Shown: positions 9,601-19,100, numbered from the stretch's first letter. The stretch: DNA of 64,000 nucleotides from Chitinophaga barathri (GCF_003807585.1 NZ_RMBX01000012.1:186001-250000), one strand, 5' to 3'. Translations and numbers: made by a program. The notes: generated by a model from the letters alone, not told the origin.

Positions 9601-9961
9601 GCCTGCGCGCGGTTTCCTTCACCACGGCAAAAGCCTCGGGGAGGATGACCTGCAATATTTCTTCGATCTTTTTATCTCGTTCCTTGATCAGCTTGTCGAT
9701 CTCGCGGTAAGTGAGGTCTTTGGTATTAACGTCTTCATCAGTATCCGCGCTTGCTCTTTTATCAGCAATTTCCTTGTCCATATCGGCCAGGTGGGCTTTG
9801 ATACGGGCGCGGAAGTCCTGCGTTTTATGACGCAGTTCATCAATGGTAAGGGATGAAAGTTTTTCGAACTCCTCGTTAATCTGCTTCACGATAGGGAGGA
9901 TGAGCTTGATGTCGCGCTCAGACTTGTTTCCTCCGAAAAGCTTTGTTAAAAAACCTAGCAT
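6632..9961 (-). CDS. secA: Preprotein translocase ATPase SecA
   Basis: At 1109 residues this is the long SecA form usual in Bacteroidota. It is the motor that drives unfolded preproteins through SecYEG. Walker A MATGEGKT is at about residues 190-197, followed by IVTVNDYLARRD; Walker B/DEAD-like MVDEVDSVLIDDART lies near residue 297; the helicase C-terminal part has GTTSVEVSELL and RQLRGRAGRQGDPG. An extra charged segment at about residues 60-150 is the phylum-typical insertion. The last 22 residues are a zinc-binding SEC-C motif, NDPCPCGSGKKFKNCHG, which also binds SecB or ribosomes. It is transcribed alone from the 9962-10445 spacer. Confidence 0.98.
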   Translation of the reverse strand: MLGFLTKLFGGNKSERDIKLILPIVKQINEEFEKLSSLTIDELRHKTQDFRARIKAHLADMDKEIADKRASADTDEDVNTKDLTYREIDKLIKERDKKIEEILQVILPEAFAVVKETARRLKENSSITAKATDLDRQLAVKKEYVTIEGDKVTWKNAWIAGGTEVTWNMVHYDVQLIGGSVLHQGKISEMATGEGKTLVSTLPAYLNALAGEGVHIVTVNDYLARRDSEWNGPLFEFLGITVDCIDKHQPNSFERREAYKADITYGTNNEFGFDYLRDNMVHSPEEMVQRKHHFAMVDEVDSVLIDDARTPLIISGPIPRGDEQEFHALKPRIQRLVDEQRKVVNANLIEAKKLIAEGKDDPKSGGLALMRAYRGLPKNSALIKYLSEPGVKVLQQKAENYYIADQQREMPKVDDGLYFHIEEKNNSVDLTEKGIALITGAGEDPNFFLMPDVGSEIADLEKLDLTAEDKLLRKDQLLQDFAIKSERIHSVQQLLKAYTLFDKDVEYVVMDGKVKIVDEQTGRILEGRRYSDGLHQAIEAKENVKVEAATQTFATITLQNYFRMYHKLAGMTGTATTEAGEFWEIYKLDVVTIPTNLPIVRKDAEDLVYKTKRDKYKAVIEEIKSLQAAGRPVLVGTTSVEVSELLGKMLTFEKVQHNVLNAKQHAREAQIVAEAGLPGAVTIATNMAGRGTDIKLGPGVKEAGGLAIIGTERHESRRVDRQLRGRAGRQGDPGTSQFFVSLEDDLMRMFGSERIAALMDRMGYKEGEVIQHSMITRSIERAQRKVEENNFGIRKRLLEYDDVMNKQRTVIYSKRNHALFGERLAIDIDNSFYEVAESLVTVHRETGDYEAFKLEVILNFAVDTSITQEELQKGNVQEIAEKLYSEAIHNYHRRTGEVTGGTFPVIKKIYEEQGHHIENISIPFTDGKKGINVLAPLKKVVETGGKETVAALERSITLALIDESWKEHLRAMDDLKQSVQSAVYEQKDPLLIYKFEAFELFKQMSAETSKEIVSFLCKCGIPGQQGETAEITEGREEKTDMSRMRATHQEFEENGNSAGAAAPRREEYGPATAEEHKPEPVRVGPKVGRNDPCPCGSGKKFKNCHGKDQ

Positions 9962-10445
9962 GTTAAAAATTTCGATTTCAAAAGATAAAATAACCTCGTA
10001 GCGGGTGAAATATAGTCAAATATTAAGCCCGCCCGCAAGGTAGTGCCAAGGTGGCAGGAATTAAGGTTCCTGTTTTCCGAGGCTCGTAAAATTAGGAATT
10101 TTTAGGTGATGCACGAGGGGAAATGCGGGAATTACTTTAAATAGTCACCCTTTTTTTGGGAAATAATGCCAGCCTGTCATCCTGCCGCAGCAGAAAAAAT
10201 AACTGTCTTTTCAACACGAATTGTATATTGTGCGGCTGCTATTTTTAAAGGTAGTTTTTACGGAAAGGGGGACACGGGCATCCGTTCATCAAAAAAAATG
10301 GGATTTGCTGTGCAGATCGGTTGGAGATCACTAAATTATTCAGTAATTCGCCTGCTGTTTATCAAGAAAGATAAAAATATGTAAATACTTTTTATAAATT
10401 TAAAGGTTTTAAATACGCTATTGAATTTTTTATAAAATCACGTCT
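9962..10445. other. Divergent spacer between secA and the sugar cluster; no gene seen
   Basis: This 484-bp region must hold promoters for secA (minus) and the MFS gene (plus). The last 70 bp before the MFS gene are very AT-rich. An interrupted palindrome, CAGGAA-TTAAGG-TTCCTG, is at 10055-10072. I found no exact TAnnTTTG box and no convincing gene; a 72-codon open frame at 10166-10384 has no protein-like features. Confidence 0.5.
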
Positions 10446-11684
10446 ATGAAGCAGATACAGCCTAAAAAGCTTTTTTACACTAGCTGTCTTTCATTAATTG
10501 TAACGGCTATGACCTTTGCTATTCGCGCGGAGATCATGCCGTTATGGGGATCGGACTTCACACTGAGTAATGAACAGTTGGGTCTTATCGCCGGTACCGC
10601 TTTCTGGGGCTTTACCCTTGCCCAGATCATCGGAGGCCCGCTCATCGATATTGTGGGCATGAAGAAGATCCTTTACATCGCATTTTTTGGTCACATTTTA
10701 GGTGTGATCGTTACCGTTACGGCGGTGAGCTTCTGGCCACTGTTCCTCGGTACCCTGCTCATCGGCATTGCCAACGGAAGCGTGGAAGCTGCCTGCAACC
10801 CGCTCGTTGCCACCATTTACTCCGGTGAAAAAACCAAGATGCTAAACCGTTTCCACATGTGGTTCCCCGGCGGCATCGCGATCGGTGGCCTTATTTCTTA
10901 TTATATGGTGGAAGAGCTTCACCTGGGCTGGCAGTGGCTGGTAGGCATCCTGCTCATTCCTACTATCCTGTACGGCATTCTTTTCTCTTCCCTCAAATTT
11001 CCTGCTACAGAAAGGGTAGCCTCAGGCGTTTCTTACAGCGATATGCTGAAAGCCTGCGTAGGTCCGCTGTTTATATTCATGGTGCTTTGTATGTTCCTCA
11101 CCGCCGCCACAGAACTGGGTACCGGCCAGTGGATCACCGCTTTGCTGAGCCAGGTAGGCGTTTCCGCTATCCTCCTGCTCGTATTTATTAACGGGATCAT
11201 GGCCATCGGCCGCCTCTTTGCAGGCCCCGTGGTACACCGGCTGAATCCTGCCGGCATGCTGCTGTTCTCTGCTATCTTCGCCACCATTGGCCTGTACTGG
11301 CTGAGCACCGCCACCGGTTATGTTACTTTCGCCGCAGCATTTGTATTTGCCATCGGTGTATGTTATTTCTGGCCCACCCTGCTCGGTTTTGTATCTGAAT
11401 ATATTCCCAAAACCGGCGCGATAGGCCTGAACATCATGGGCGGCGCGGGCATGCTGAGCGTATCTGTGATCCTGCCTTTTATGGGTGGCTGGTACGACAA
11501 CAACAAAGCCAAAGCCCTCCAGGCCGGCGCTGATGCAGCTGCCGCGGAATTACAGGCGGGAAGGGACACGCTCACCACCGTAATGATCATGCCGGCGATC
11601 CTGATCGTTGCCTTTACGATCCTGTATTTCAGCATCAGGAACAAAGGCAAGGTAAACCTGCACACTGAAGCTCAAACCGCATAA
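10446..11684 (+). CDS. MFS sugar transporter
   Basis: A 412-residue polytopic membrane protein with about twelve hydrophobic helices in two halves and a central hydrophilic loop (about 195-215). The MFS loop 2-3 motif is recognisable as GGPLIDIVGMKK at about 63-74, and NRFHMWFPGG lies at the start of helix 5. It most resembles the sugar/proton symporters often found beside Gfo/Idh and isomerase genes in Bacteroidota. It opens the sugar cluster and lies 26 bp before the oxidoreductase gene, suggesting uptake of the product of the periplasmic enzymes downstream (inference). Confidence 0.85.
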   Translation: MKQIQPKKLFYTSCLSLIVTAMTFAIRAEIMPLWGSDFTLSNEQLGLIAGTAFWGFTLAQIIGGPLIDIVGMKKILYIAFFGHILGVIVTVTAVSFWPLFLGTLLIGIANGSVEAACNPLVATIYSGEKTKMLNRFHMWFPGGIAIGGLISYYMVEELHLGWQWLVGILLIPTILYGILFSSLKFPATERVASGVSYSDMLKACVGPLFIFMVLCMFLTAATELGTGQWITALLSQVGVSAILLLVFINGIMAIGRLFAGPVVHRLNPAGMLLFSAIFATIGLYWLSTATGYVTFAAAFVFAIGVCYFWPTLLGFVSEYIPKTGAIGLNIMGGAGMLSVSVILPFMGGWYDNNKAKALQAGADAAAAELQAGRDTLTTVMIMPAILIVAFTILYFSIRNKGKVNLHTEAQTA

Positions 11685-11710
11685 TAATCATATCGAAATC
11701 AAAATATAGT

Positions 11711-12874
11711 ATGGACAGGAAACTTAGAATGGGAATGATCGGAGGCGGCAAAGACGCCTTCATCGGTGCTATCCACCGTATTGCCGCCAATATGGACGGC
11801 CTGATCGAACTGAAAGCAGGGGCGCTGAGCATCAACCCCGAAATTGCACAGGATTCCGGACGCTCGCTGTTCCTGGAAAGCGACCGGATCTATACAGACT
11901 TCAAAACCATGCTGGAAAATGAAGCCAATATGCCCGCAGACAAAAGGCTGGACTTCATCACCATCGTGACGCCGAACTTCGCGCACTTTGAACCCGCCAT
12001 GATGGCGCTGGACAAAGGTTTCCACGTAGTGGTCGAAAAACCGATCACCTTTACGCTGGACGAAGCCAAACAACTGAAAGCCAAAGTGGAGCAGACCGGT
12101 CTTACCCTCCTGCTCACCCACACCTATACCGGGTACCCCATGGTAAAGCAGGCCCGCCAGATGGTGGCAAACGGCGTACTGGGCAAGATCCGCAAAGTAT
12201 GGGTGGAATACCCGCAGGGCTGGCTGAGCAAACTCAGCGAGCGCGAAGGCAATGCCCAGGCGGCCTGGCGCACAGACCCCAAACGTTCCGGTAAAAGCGG
12301 ATGTATGGGAGATATCGGCACGCACGCAGCCAACCTCGCGGAATATATTACCGGCCAGCAGATAGACAAACTCTGCGCGGACCTGAACGTAATGGTGGAA
12401 GGCCGTATGCTGGACGATGACGGTTCCGTACTGCTCCGTTTCGACGGCGGCGCGGCCGGTGTACTGATGGCATCGCAGGTAGCGGCCGGTGAAGAGAATG
12501 CCCTGAAGATCCGTGTATACGGTGAAAAAGGCGGCCTGGAATGGGCGCAGCAGGAACCCAACACCCTGCTGGTGAAGTGGCTGGACAAACCCACGGAGAT
12601 CCTCCGCGCAGGCGGCGGCAATCCGCACCTGAGCAGCTATGCCACGCATAACTGCCGTACCCCGGGCGGCCATCCCGAAGGTTACCTGGAAGCATTCGGC
12701 AACCTTTACCGCAATTTTGCGCTCACTTTACAGTCAAAGATAGACGGCACCACGCCCGCTCCCGAAGCACTGGACTTCCCGTCCGTAAGCGAGGGCATCC
12801 GCGGCATGGCGTTCATCGATATGGTGGTGAAATCTTCCGCCAGTACTGAAAAATGGACGAAATTCGAGATTTAA
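11711..12874 (+). CDS. Gfo/Idh/MocA family oxidoreductase (cytoplasmic)
   Basis: A 387-residue NAD(P)-dependent sugar dehydrogenase-type protein without signal peptide. The Rossmann fold begins MGMIGGGKDAFIGAIHR, a variant of the dinucleotide-binding loop with a longer linker. The EKP motif, whose lysine is catalytic, is at 109-111, and the second catalytic motif GDIGTHAANL places the histidine at H205. Family members oxidise or reduce a sugar hydroxyl, commonly at C3. With a TIM-barrel isomerase and a DUF1080 hydrolase nearby, handling of a 3-keto sugar is the best guess. Confidence 0.9.
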   Translation: MDRKLRMGMIGGGKDAFIGAIHRIAANMDGLIELKAGALSINPEIAQDSGRSLFLESDRIYTDFKTMLENEANMPADKRLDFITIVTPNFAHFEPAMMALDKGFHVVVEKPITFTLDEAKQLKAKVEQTGLTLLLTHTYTGYPMVKQARQMVANGVLGKIRKVWVEYPQGWLSKLSEREGNAQAAWRTDPKRSGKSGCMGDIGTHAANLAEYITGQQIDKLCADLNVMVEGRMLDDDGSVLLRFDGGAAGVLMASQVAAGEENALKIRVYGEKGGLEWAQQEPNTLLVKWLDKPTEILRAGGGNPHLSSYATHNCRTPGGHPEGYLEAFGNLYRNFALTLQSKIDGTTPAPEALDFPSVSEGIRGMAFIDMVVKSSASTEKWTKFEI

Positions 12875-12938
12875 CAAGTCGTTTTGTACGATTTAACGGA
12901 TATTGGATTTTTAACCAGAGCAAAAAAGAGCAATTTGG

Positions 12939-12961
12939 AACCGGGCATCCGGCCTGGTTTT
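12939..12961 (+). terminator. Possible weak terminator after the oxidoreductase gene
   Basis: AACCGGGC, loop ATCCG region, GGCCTGGTT forms an 8-bp stem with one G-T pair, followed by TTTT. It would split the cluster into two transcripts, with the repeats at 12974-13083 in front of the second. Confidence 0.4.
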
Positions 12962-12973
12962 AACTGACCTCTA

Positions 12974-13083
12974 AAATCATTTTGAACAGATGAAACCGCA
13001 AGGTTCCATCTGACCATTATAAATCATTATGAACAGATGACACCGCAAGGTTCCATCTGACCGCTAAAAATCATTATGAACAG
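12974..13083 (+). repeat. 47-bp tandem direct repeats carrying GCAA-loop hairpins
   Basis: Two full copies start at 12974 and 13021 and a partial third at 13068, exactly 47 bp apart. Each full copy has CAGATGAAACC (or a variant), a GCAA tetraloop, and GGTTCCATCTG, so each folds into an 11-bp hairpin with one or two mismatches. The partial third copy (AAATCATTATGAACAGATG) runs into the start codon of the isomerase gene at 13084. The array therefore looks like repeated duplication of the gene's own start region. Confidence 0.85.
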
Positions 13084-14136
13084 ATGAAAACGATCAAAGG
13101 ACCAGGTATTTTCCTGGCGCAGTTCCTGGACGACAAAGCTCCATTCAACAGCCTGGAGAGCATCTGCAAATGGGCGAAAGACCTGGGCTTTGTGGGTGTG
13201 CAGATACCCACCTGGGATGCGCGGTTGATAGACCTGAAAAAGGCGGCCGAGAGCAAAACTTATGCGGACGAGATCAAAGGCATCGTGAATGGCGCGGGGC
13301 TGGAGATCACCGAGCTGAGCACGCACCTGCAGGGCCAGTTGGTAGCTGTAAATGCGGCCTTCGGCGAACTGTTCGACGGATTTGCGCTCAAAGAAGTGCG
13401 CGGAGACAATAAAGCCCGTACGGAATGGGCGGTACAGCAGCTGATGTACGCAGCCAAAGCCAGCCGCAACCTCGGCCTGGACGCACACGCTACTTTCAGC
13501 GGCGCCCTGATGTGGCATACCTTTTACGCCTGGCCCCAACGCCCCGCGGGGCTGGTGGAGGCAGGTTTTAAAGAACTGGCTTCCCGCTGGCTGCCCATCC
13601 TGAACGAGATGGACGCCAATGGCGTGGACCTTTGTTATGAGATCCACCCCGGCGAAGACCTGCACGACGGCGCCAGCTACGAACGTTTCCTGGAAGCTGC
13701 CGGAAATCATGCCCGCGCCTGCCTGCTGTATGATCCCAGTCATTTTGTTTTGCAATGTCTTGACTATCTTGCTTATATAGACATCTACCACGAAAGGATC
13801 AAAATGTTCCATGTGAAAGATGCTGAATTTAATCCCACCGGGCGCTCCGGCGTGTACGGCGGTTACCAGGGCTGGGTGGAAAGACCCGGCAGGTTCCGCT
13901 CCCTGGGAGACGGGCAGGTGGATTTTAAAGCAATATTCAGCAAACTGACGCAATACGATTATGCCGGTTGGGCCGTTCTTGAATGGGAATGTGCGCTCAA
14001 ACATCCGGAAGATGGCGCAAGGGAAGGCGCTCCGTTCATCAAAGATCACATCATCCGCGTAACCGAAAAAGCCTTTGACGACTTTGCGGGTACCGGCGCT
14101 GATGACAACCTGAATAAACGGATTCTTGGTATCTGA
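13084..14136 (+). CDS. Sugar phosphate isomerase/epimerase (xylose isomerase-like TIM barrel)
   Basis: A 350-residue TIM-barrel protein of the xylose isomerase-like family, with no signal peptide. Candidate metal ligands follow the family pattern: E186 in LCYEIHPGED, D217 and H220 in LLYDPSHFV, H243 in MFHVKDAEF and E300 in AVLEWEC. Family members interconvert ketoses or epimerise sugars, and close relatives in Bacteroidota act with Gfo/Idh enzymes on 3-keto sugars. The start at 13084 keeps the whole first strand; an ATG at 13076 is out of frame. Its leader is the repeat array at 12974-13083. Confidence 0.88.
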   Translation: MKTIKGPGIFLAQFLDDKAPFNSLESICKWAKDLGFVGVQIPTWDARLIDLKKAAESKTYADEIKGIVNGAGLEITELSTHLQGQLVAVNAAFGELFDGFALKEVRGDNKARTEWAVQQLMYAAKASRNLGLDAHATFSGALMWHTFYAWPQRPAGLVEAGFKELASRWLPILNEMDANGVDLCYEIHPGEDLHDGASYERFLEAAGNHARACLLYDPSHFVLQCLDYLAYIDIYHERIKMFHVKDAEFNPTGRSGVYGGYQGWVERPGRFRSLGDGQVDFKAIFSKLTQYDYAGWAVLEWECALKHPEDGAREGAPFIKDHIIRVTEKAFDDFAGTGADDNLNKRILGI

Positions 14137-14201
14137 TAAGAGGACAAAAAAATGTCCGGGAGGCTAAAACGATTTTTCTCAATTATAAAATTCGGTAAAC
14201 G

Positions 14202-14606
14202 ATGAAAAAAACAATGTGGATGCCGGTATGCATGAGCGCGGTACTCCTTATGGCTGCTTGTGGCGGCGGTGGTGAAAAGAAAGAAGAAGGAAGCACATCT
14301 TCAACAGAAACAACTGCACCCGCTGCGGATAACTCAATGGTTGCGGACGTTGCCGGCAAAGGCAAAGAGCTGATGGCAGCACAGGATTGTGCTACCTGTC
14401 ACAAAGAAACTGAAAAAGTGATCGGCCCCTCTTTTAAAGAAGTAGCGGCTAAATATCCTAACACGCCGGAGAATGTAGCCACCCTGGCGGATAAGATCAT
14501 CAAAGGCGGTTCAGGCAACTGGGGCGAAGTACCCATGGCGCCGCACGCCGCGATCTCAAAATCCGACGCGGAAGAAATGGTGAAGTACATTCTCTCCGTG
14601 AAATAA
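14202..14606 (+). CDS. Lipoprotein cytochrome c (c551/c552 type)
   Basis: A 134-residue lipoprotein: signal peptide with lipobox LMAAC, so Cys20 carries the lipid. A Gly/Glu/Thr-rich linker (21-48) leads to a single-haem domain with CATCH at 63-67 and axial Met112 in EVPMAPHA. It is an envelope-anchored electron carrier. The same type of domain recurs inside the fusion protein at 16185-19592 (about 50 percent similar by eye), which suggests that both take electrons from sugar oxidation. It is followed after 25 bp by the DUF1080 gene. Confidence 0.93.
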   Translation: MKKTMWMPVCMSAVLLMAACGGGGEKKEEGSTSSTETTAPAADNSMVADVAGKGKELMAAQDCATCHKETEKVIGPSFKEVAAKYPNTPENVATLADKIIKGGSGNWGEVPMAPHAAISKSDAEEMVKYILSVK

Positions 14607-14631
14607 ATTCATCCTTTAAACAACCTTTTTT

Positions 14632-15351
14632 ATGAAACGTTTACTCGCTTCCACGTTGCTGCTGGGCCTGCTTGCAGGCTCCACGGCTACATATGCCCAG
14701 GGCGGCCCTTCCCTGAGCAGCAAAGAGAAAAAAGACGGCTGGAAACTCCTGTTCGACGGTAAGACCACCACAGGTTGGCGCGGCTACCAGAGACAAGATG
14801 CGGGCGCCTGGAAAGTACAGGACGGCGCGCTGTTCCTGGATACCGATGCCAAAAAAGCAGGTGCTGCCGGTGGTGACCTCATCACAGACGGCGAATACGA
14901 AAACTATGAGCTGGAACTGCAATGGAAGATCTCCGAAGGCGGCAACAGCGGCATCATTTTCGGTGTTCACGAAGACCCGAAATATAAAGCTACCTACGCT
15001 ACCGGTCCTGAAATGCAGGTGCTGGACGATGATAAACATTCCGACGGTAAGATCCGCAAACACAATTCCGGCGAACTGTACGACCTGATCGCCGCACCCG
15101 CGCGCTACGCCAAACCCGTAGGAGAGTGGAACACTGCGAAGATCATCAAAAAGGACGGCAAGCTCACCCTCATCTTCAACGGCCACAAAACCGCTGAAAC
15201 TACCATGGGCACCGAAGAGTGGAATCAACTCGTAGGCGGCAGCAAATTCAAGACCTGGGAAGGCTTCGGCAAATATCCCAAAGGTCACATTGCACTGCAG
15301 GACCATGGCGACAAAGTGTGGTACAGAAATATCAAGATCAGAGAACTGTAA
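14632..15351 (+). CDS. DUF1080 protein (3-keto-disaccharide hydrolase family)
   Basis: A 239-residue secreted protein with a signal peptide ending ATYAQ (about residue 22) and one concanavalin-like DUF1080 domain. Typical landmarks are WKLLFDGKTTTGWRG, the EGGNSGIIFGVHED strand, MQVLDDDKH, GEWNTAKI and the terminal KGHIALQDHGDKVWYRNIKI. DUF1080 proteins have been shown to cleave glycosidic bonds after the glucosyl unit has been oxidised at C3. It is 25 bp after the cytochrome gene and 7 bp before a ThuA gene, so the three are probably cotranscribed. Confidence 0.9.
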   Translation: MKRLLASTLLLGLLAGSTATYAQGGPSLSSKEKKDGWKLLFDGKTTTGWRGYQRQDAGAWKVQDGALFLDTDAKKAGAAGGDLITDGEYENYELELQWKISEGGNSGIIFGVHEDPKYKATYATGPEMQVLDDDKHSDGKIRKHNSGELYDLIAAPARYAKPVGEWNTAKIIKKDGKLTLIFNGHKTAETTMGTEEWNQLVGGSKFKTWEGFGKYPKGHIALQDHGDKVWYRNIKIREL

Positions 15352-15358
15352 TTGACCT

Positions 15359-16084
15359 ATGTTCAGCAAAAAATACCTCCTGCTCCTGCTGGTGATACTG
15401 GTAGCGGGCTCCTCCTTCAAAAAGGCAAAGCCCAGGCTGCTGGTGTTCAGCAAAACCGCGGGTTTCCGTCATGATTGTATCCCCGTAGCCAAACTGGCTA
15501 TGATACAGCTGGGCGCCCGGAACGGGTTTGATGTGGACACTACCGAAGACGCGTCGGTGTTCAACACCAAAAACCTCAAACAATACAAAGCCGTAATGTT
15601 CCTGAACACTACCGGCGATGTACTGAATGCGGAACAGCAGACCGTGATGGAATCGTACATCAAAAAAGGCGGCGGTTACATCGGCGTACATGCCGCTACA
15701 GATACGGAGTACGAGTGGCCCTGGTACAACCAGCTGGTAGGCGCTTATTTTCTCAGTCATCCGCACCAGCAAACCGCCACGCTGCAGGTGGTGAACAGGG
15801 AACACCCTGCCACCAGACACCTTGACGCCAGCTGGGTAAGAAAAGACGAATGGTACAATTTTAAAAGCATTGTACCCGGTCTGAACGTACTGATCAAAAT
15901 AGATGAAAGCTCTTACCAGGGCGGGAAGAACGGGAACGATCACCCCATGAGCTGGTACCGGGAATTTGACGGCGGCCGCACCTTCTACACGGAGCTGGGC
16001 CATACGAAAGAATCCTACAAGGAAGAAGCATTCCTGAAACATGTGCTCGGAGGGATTGAATATGTAACCCGTATGAAAAAATGA
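15359..16084 (+). CDS. Secreted ThuA domain protein
   Basis: A 241-residue protein with an N-terminal export signal (residues 1-21, no lipobox cysteine) and a ThuA domain (about 25-235) of the class I glutamine amidotransferase-like fold. Landmarks are LLVFSKTAGFRHDCI, VMFLNTTGDVL, the glycine-rich GGGYIGVHAATDTEYEW, and DHPMSWYREFDGGRTFYTEL. ThuA acts in rhizobial trehalose use with the ThuB oxidoreductase, where 3-keto-trehalose is formed. The N-terminal domain of the next gene is a close paralogue, so the pair arose by duplication. Confidence 0.9.
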   Translation: MFSKKYLLLLLVILVAGSSFKKAKPRLLVFSKTAGFRHDCIPVAKLAMIQLGARNGFDVDTTEDASVFNTKNLKQYKAVMFLNTTGDVLNAEQQTVMESYIKKGGGYIGVHAATDTEYEWPWYNQLVGAYFLSHPHQQTATLQVVNREHPATRHLDASWVRKDEWYNFKSIVPGLNVLIKIDESSYQGGKNGNDHPMSWYREFDGGRTFYTELGHTKESYKEEAFLKHVLGGIEYVTRMKK

Positions 16085-16110
16085 CCGCAGGGCAATGCAA
16101 CATATTATCA

Positions 16111-16140
16111 CGTAGAGACGCAAAACATTGCGTCTCTACG
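16111..16140. repeat. Perfect 13-bp palindrome between the two ThuA genes
   Basis: CGTAGAGACGCAA, loop AACA, TTGCGTCTCTACG, followed by CGTTTT. The stem is perfect. It could end transcription of the first ThuA gene. Near-identical GTAGAGACG palindromes occur as dispersed repeats in other bacterial genomes as far as I recall, so it may be a mobile REP-like unit. No second copy was noticed in this window. Confidence 0.75.
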
Positions 16141-16184
16141 CGTTTTGGCACAACCACGTTTACATTACAAACACGTTTTACTCA

Positions 16185-19100
16185 ATGAGAAATTCATTAT
16201 TACTGCTGATCCTGGCTGTGACGGCCCTTGGCATCGTAAGCTGCTCCAAATCCAGGCCCGGCAAACCCAAAGTGCTGGTATTCTCCAAAACCGAAGGATT
16301 CCGCCACGCCTCTATACCCGCCGGTATCAAAGCCATTCAGCAACTGGGCGCCGATAACGGTTTTGATGTGGACACAACAGAAAACGCCGCGCGTTTCACC
16401 GAAGATTCATTGGCGCAATATGCGGCCATCATCTTCCTGAACACTACCGGCGATGTGCTGGATAACCGCCAGGAAGCCGACTTTGAACGGTATATCCAGG
16501 CAGGCGGCGGCTACGTGGGCATCCACTCCGCCACCGATACGGAATACGGCTGGCCCTGGTATGGCAAGCTGGCGGGCGCTTATTTCAACGACCACCCCGC
16601 AGGCACCGCTAAAGCGAAACTGACCGTAGTGGACAAGAACCATCCCTCCACCGCGGAGATCCCCGACGCATGGGAACATACCGATGAATGGTACAACTTC
16701 AAAAACGTGAACAAAGACACCAAAGTGCTGATGAAAGTAGATGAGAAAAGCTACAAAGGCGGCACCATGGGAGACGATCACCGGATCAGCTGGTATCATG
16801 AATATGACGGCGGCCGCGCCTGGTACACCGAGCTGGGCCACACCGAAGAATCTTACACAGAGCCTACCTATCTCAAACATATCCTCGGCGGCATTCAATA
16901 CGCCATCGGCAAAAACCGCGTACTGGATTACGCAAACGCAAAATCACAACGCGTACCGGATGAAGACCGTTTCACCAAACAAATGCTCACCAGCGGTGAG
17001 TTCTTTGAACCTACTGAAATGGCCATCCTGCCAAACCTGGACATCCTCGTGGCACAACGCCGCGGAGAGATCATGCTGTACAGCGAATCCCGCAAGAACC
17101 TTACCCAGGTGGGTTTCCTGAACGTATATCACAAAACGGACGTGCCGAAAGTGAATGCGGAAGAAGGATTGCTGGGCCTCGCCGCAGACCCGGACTTCGC
17201 AAAGAACAATTACATCTACGTGTTTTATTCCCCCGCGGATACTTCCGTGAACAGGCTGAGCCGCTTTACGTTCAAAGACAACAAAGTGATCCCTGAAAGC
17301 GAAAAGATCATCCTGCAATTTTATTCACAACGCCAGATCTGCTGCCATACAGGCGGCTCCATCGCCTTCGGAGGCGACGGTTTGCTGTACCTCTCCACCG
17401 GCGACAATACCACGCCCTTCGATGAGCCCGGCCAGCCTTACGTAAGTAAAGGTTACGGCCCCATGGACGACCGTCCGGGCCACCTGCAATACGACGGGCG
17501 CAGAACATCTTCCAACACAAACGACCTGCGCGGTAAGATCATCCGCATCCGCGTGAAGGAAGACGCTACTTACGAAATACCCGAGGGCAACCTCTTTAAA
17601 GCGACCGATAAGACCAAAGCGGAGATATACGCCATGGGTACCCGCAACCCTTACCGCATTTCAGTGGACCGTAAGACCAATTACGTATACTGGGGCGAGG
17701 TAGGCCCGGATGCCTCCAACAACGATTCCCTGCGCGGCCCGCGTGGTTACGACGAAGTGAACCAGGCTAAAAAAGCGGGTTATTTCGGTTACCCGCTGTT
17801 CATCGCGAACAACCAGCCTTACCGTGCTTTCGATTACGAAACCGGTGTTTCCGGCCCCGCATTCGATACTGCCAAACCGATCAACAACTCCCGTAACAAT
17901 ACCGGTCTTACCGAGCTGCCGCCGGCAACCTCCGCGTTTATCTGGTACCCTTACGCAAAGTCTGACGAGTTCCCGCTCGTAGGCGCGGGCGGCCGCAACG
18001 CGGAAGCAGGCCCGGTGTATTACAGCGAGTTCTATCCCAAGGAAACCCGTTTCCCGGATTATTATAACGGCAAACTGTTCATCTACGACTGGATACGCGG
18101 CTGGATTATGGCTGTGACGATGGATAAGGACGGCAACTACCAGAAGATGGAACGTTTTATGCCTTCCACTAAATTTAACGCGCCGATAGATATGGAAATG
18201 GGCCCTGACGGCCGGTTGTACATCCTGGAATATGGCAACGGCTGGTTCAGCAAAAATGCTGACGCAGGTCTTTCCCGCATCGATTACAACGGCGGCAACC
18301 GCGCGCCCAAAGCCACACTGAAAGTGGATAAACTGACCGGCGCATTGCCCTTCAAAGTGAAACTGGAAGCGGAAGGAGCAGTAGACCCTGATGGCGATGC
18401 CATTACTTACCTCTGGAACTTTGGCAACGGCAACAAGCTGGAAACAAAAGAACCTTATGCCGAATACACTTTCACCTCAGCGGGCGAATTCCCCGTGTTT
18501 GTGGACGTAACGGACGATAAAGGCGCCACTTCCCGCACCAAGATGATCAATGTATACGCGGGTAACGAAACCCCTGAAGTGAAAGTGAACATACTGGGCA
18601 ACCAGCAGTTCTATTTCCCCGGCAAACAGGTGCGTTACGAAATAAGCGTGACGGATAAAGAAGACGGCAGCACCTCCGCCGGCACGCTGGACGTTTCCAA
18701 CCTGTACATCAAGGGCGTGTACATGGAAGGAAGGGACAAAGCGGCCATGAGCCAGGGCCACCAGATCATCTCCGGCGCTATTGCGGGTAAAAACATCATG
18801 GAATCTTCCGATTGTAAGACCTGTCATAAGCCCAACGAAAAGTCTATCGGCCCCAGCTTTATGGAAGTAGCTGAGAAATATAAAGCCGATCCGAAATCAC
18901 CGGAATACCTGGCTGAGAAGATCATCAAAGGCGGTGGCGGCGTTTGGGGCGAAACCGCGATGAGCGCGCACCCGACCATTTCCAACGCGGAGGCCAAACA
19001 GATCGTGGAATACATCTTCTCCCTCGCGGGCGGCGCCAAACAGGAGCCCAGCCTTCCGGCAACCGGCTCCGTGGACCCCACGATGGGCAACGAGCTGAAA

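Noticed and set aside
10166..10384. 72-codon open frame before the MFS gene
   Set aside because: It lacks a plausible promoter or domain, its product is not protein-like, and it lies in an AT-rich regulatory spacer.
16128..16184. Upstream extension of the ThuA fusion gene from a TTG
   Set aside because: The TTG is part of the palindrome stem at 16111-16140. The ATG at 16185 begins a proper lipoprotein signal peptide.
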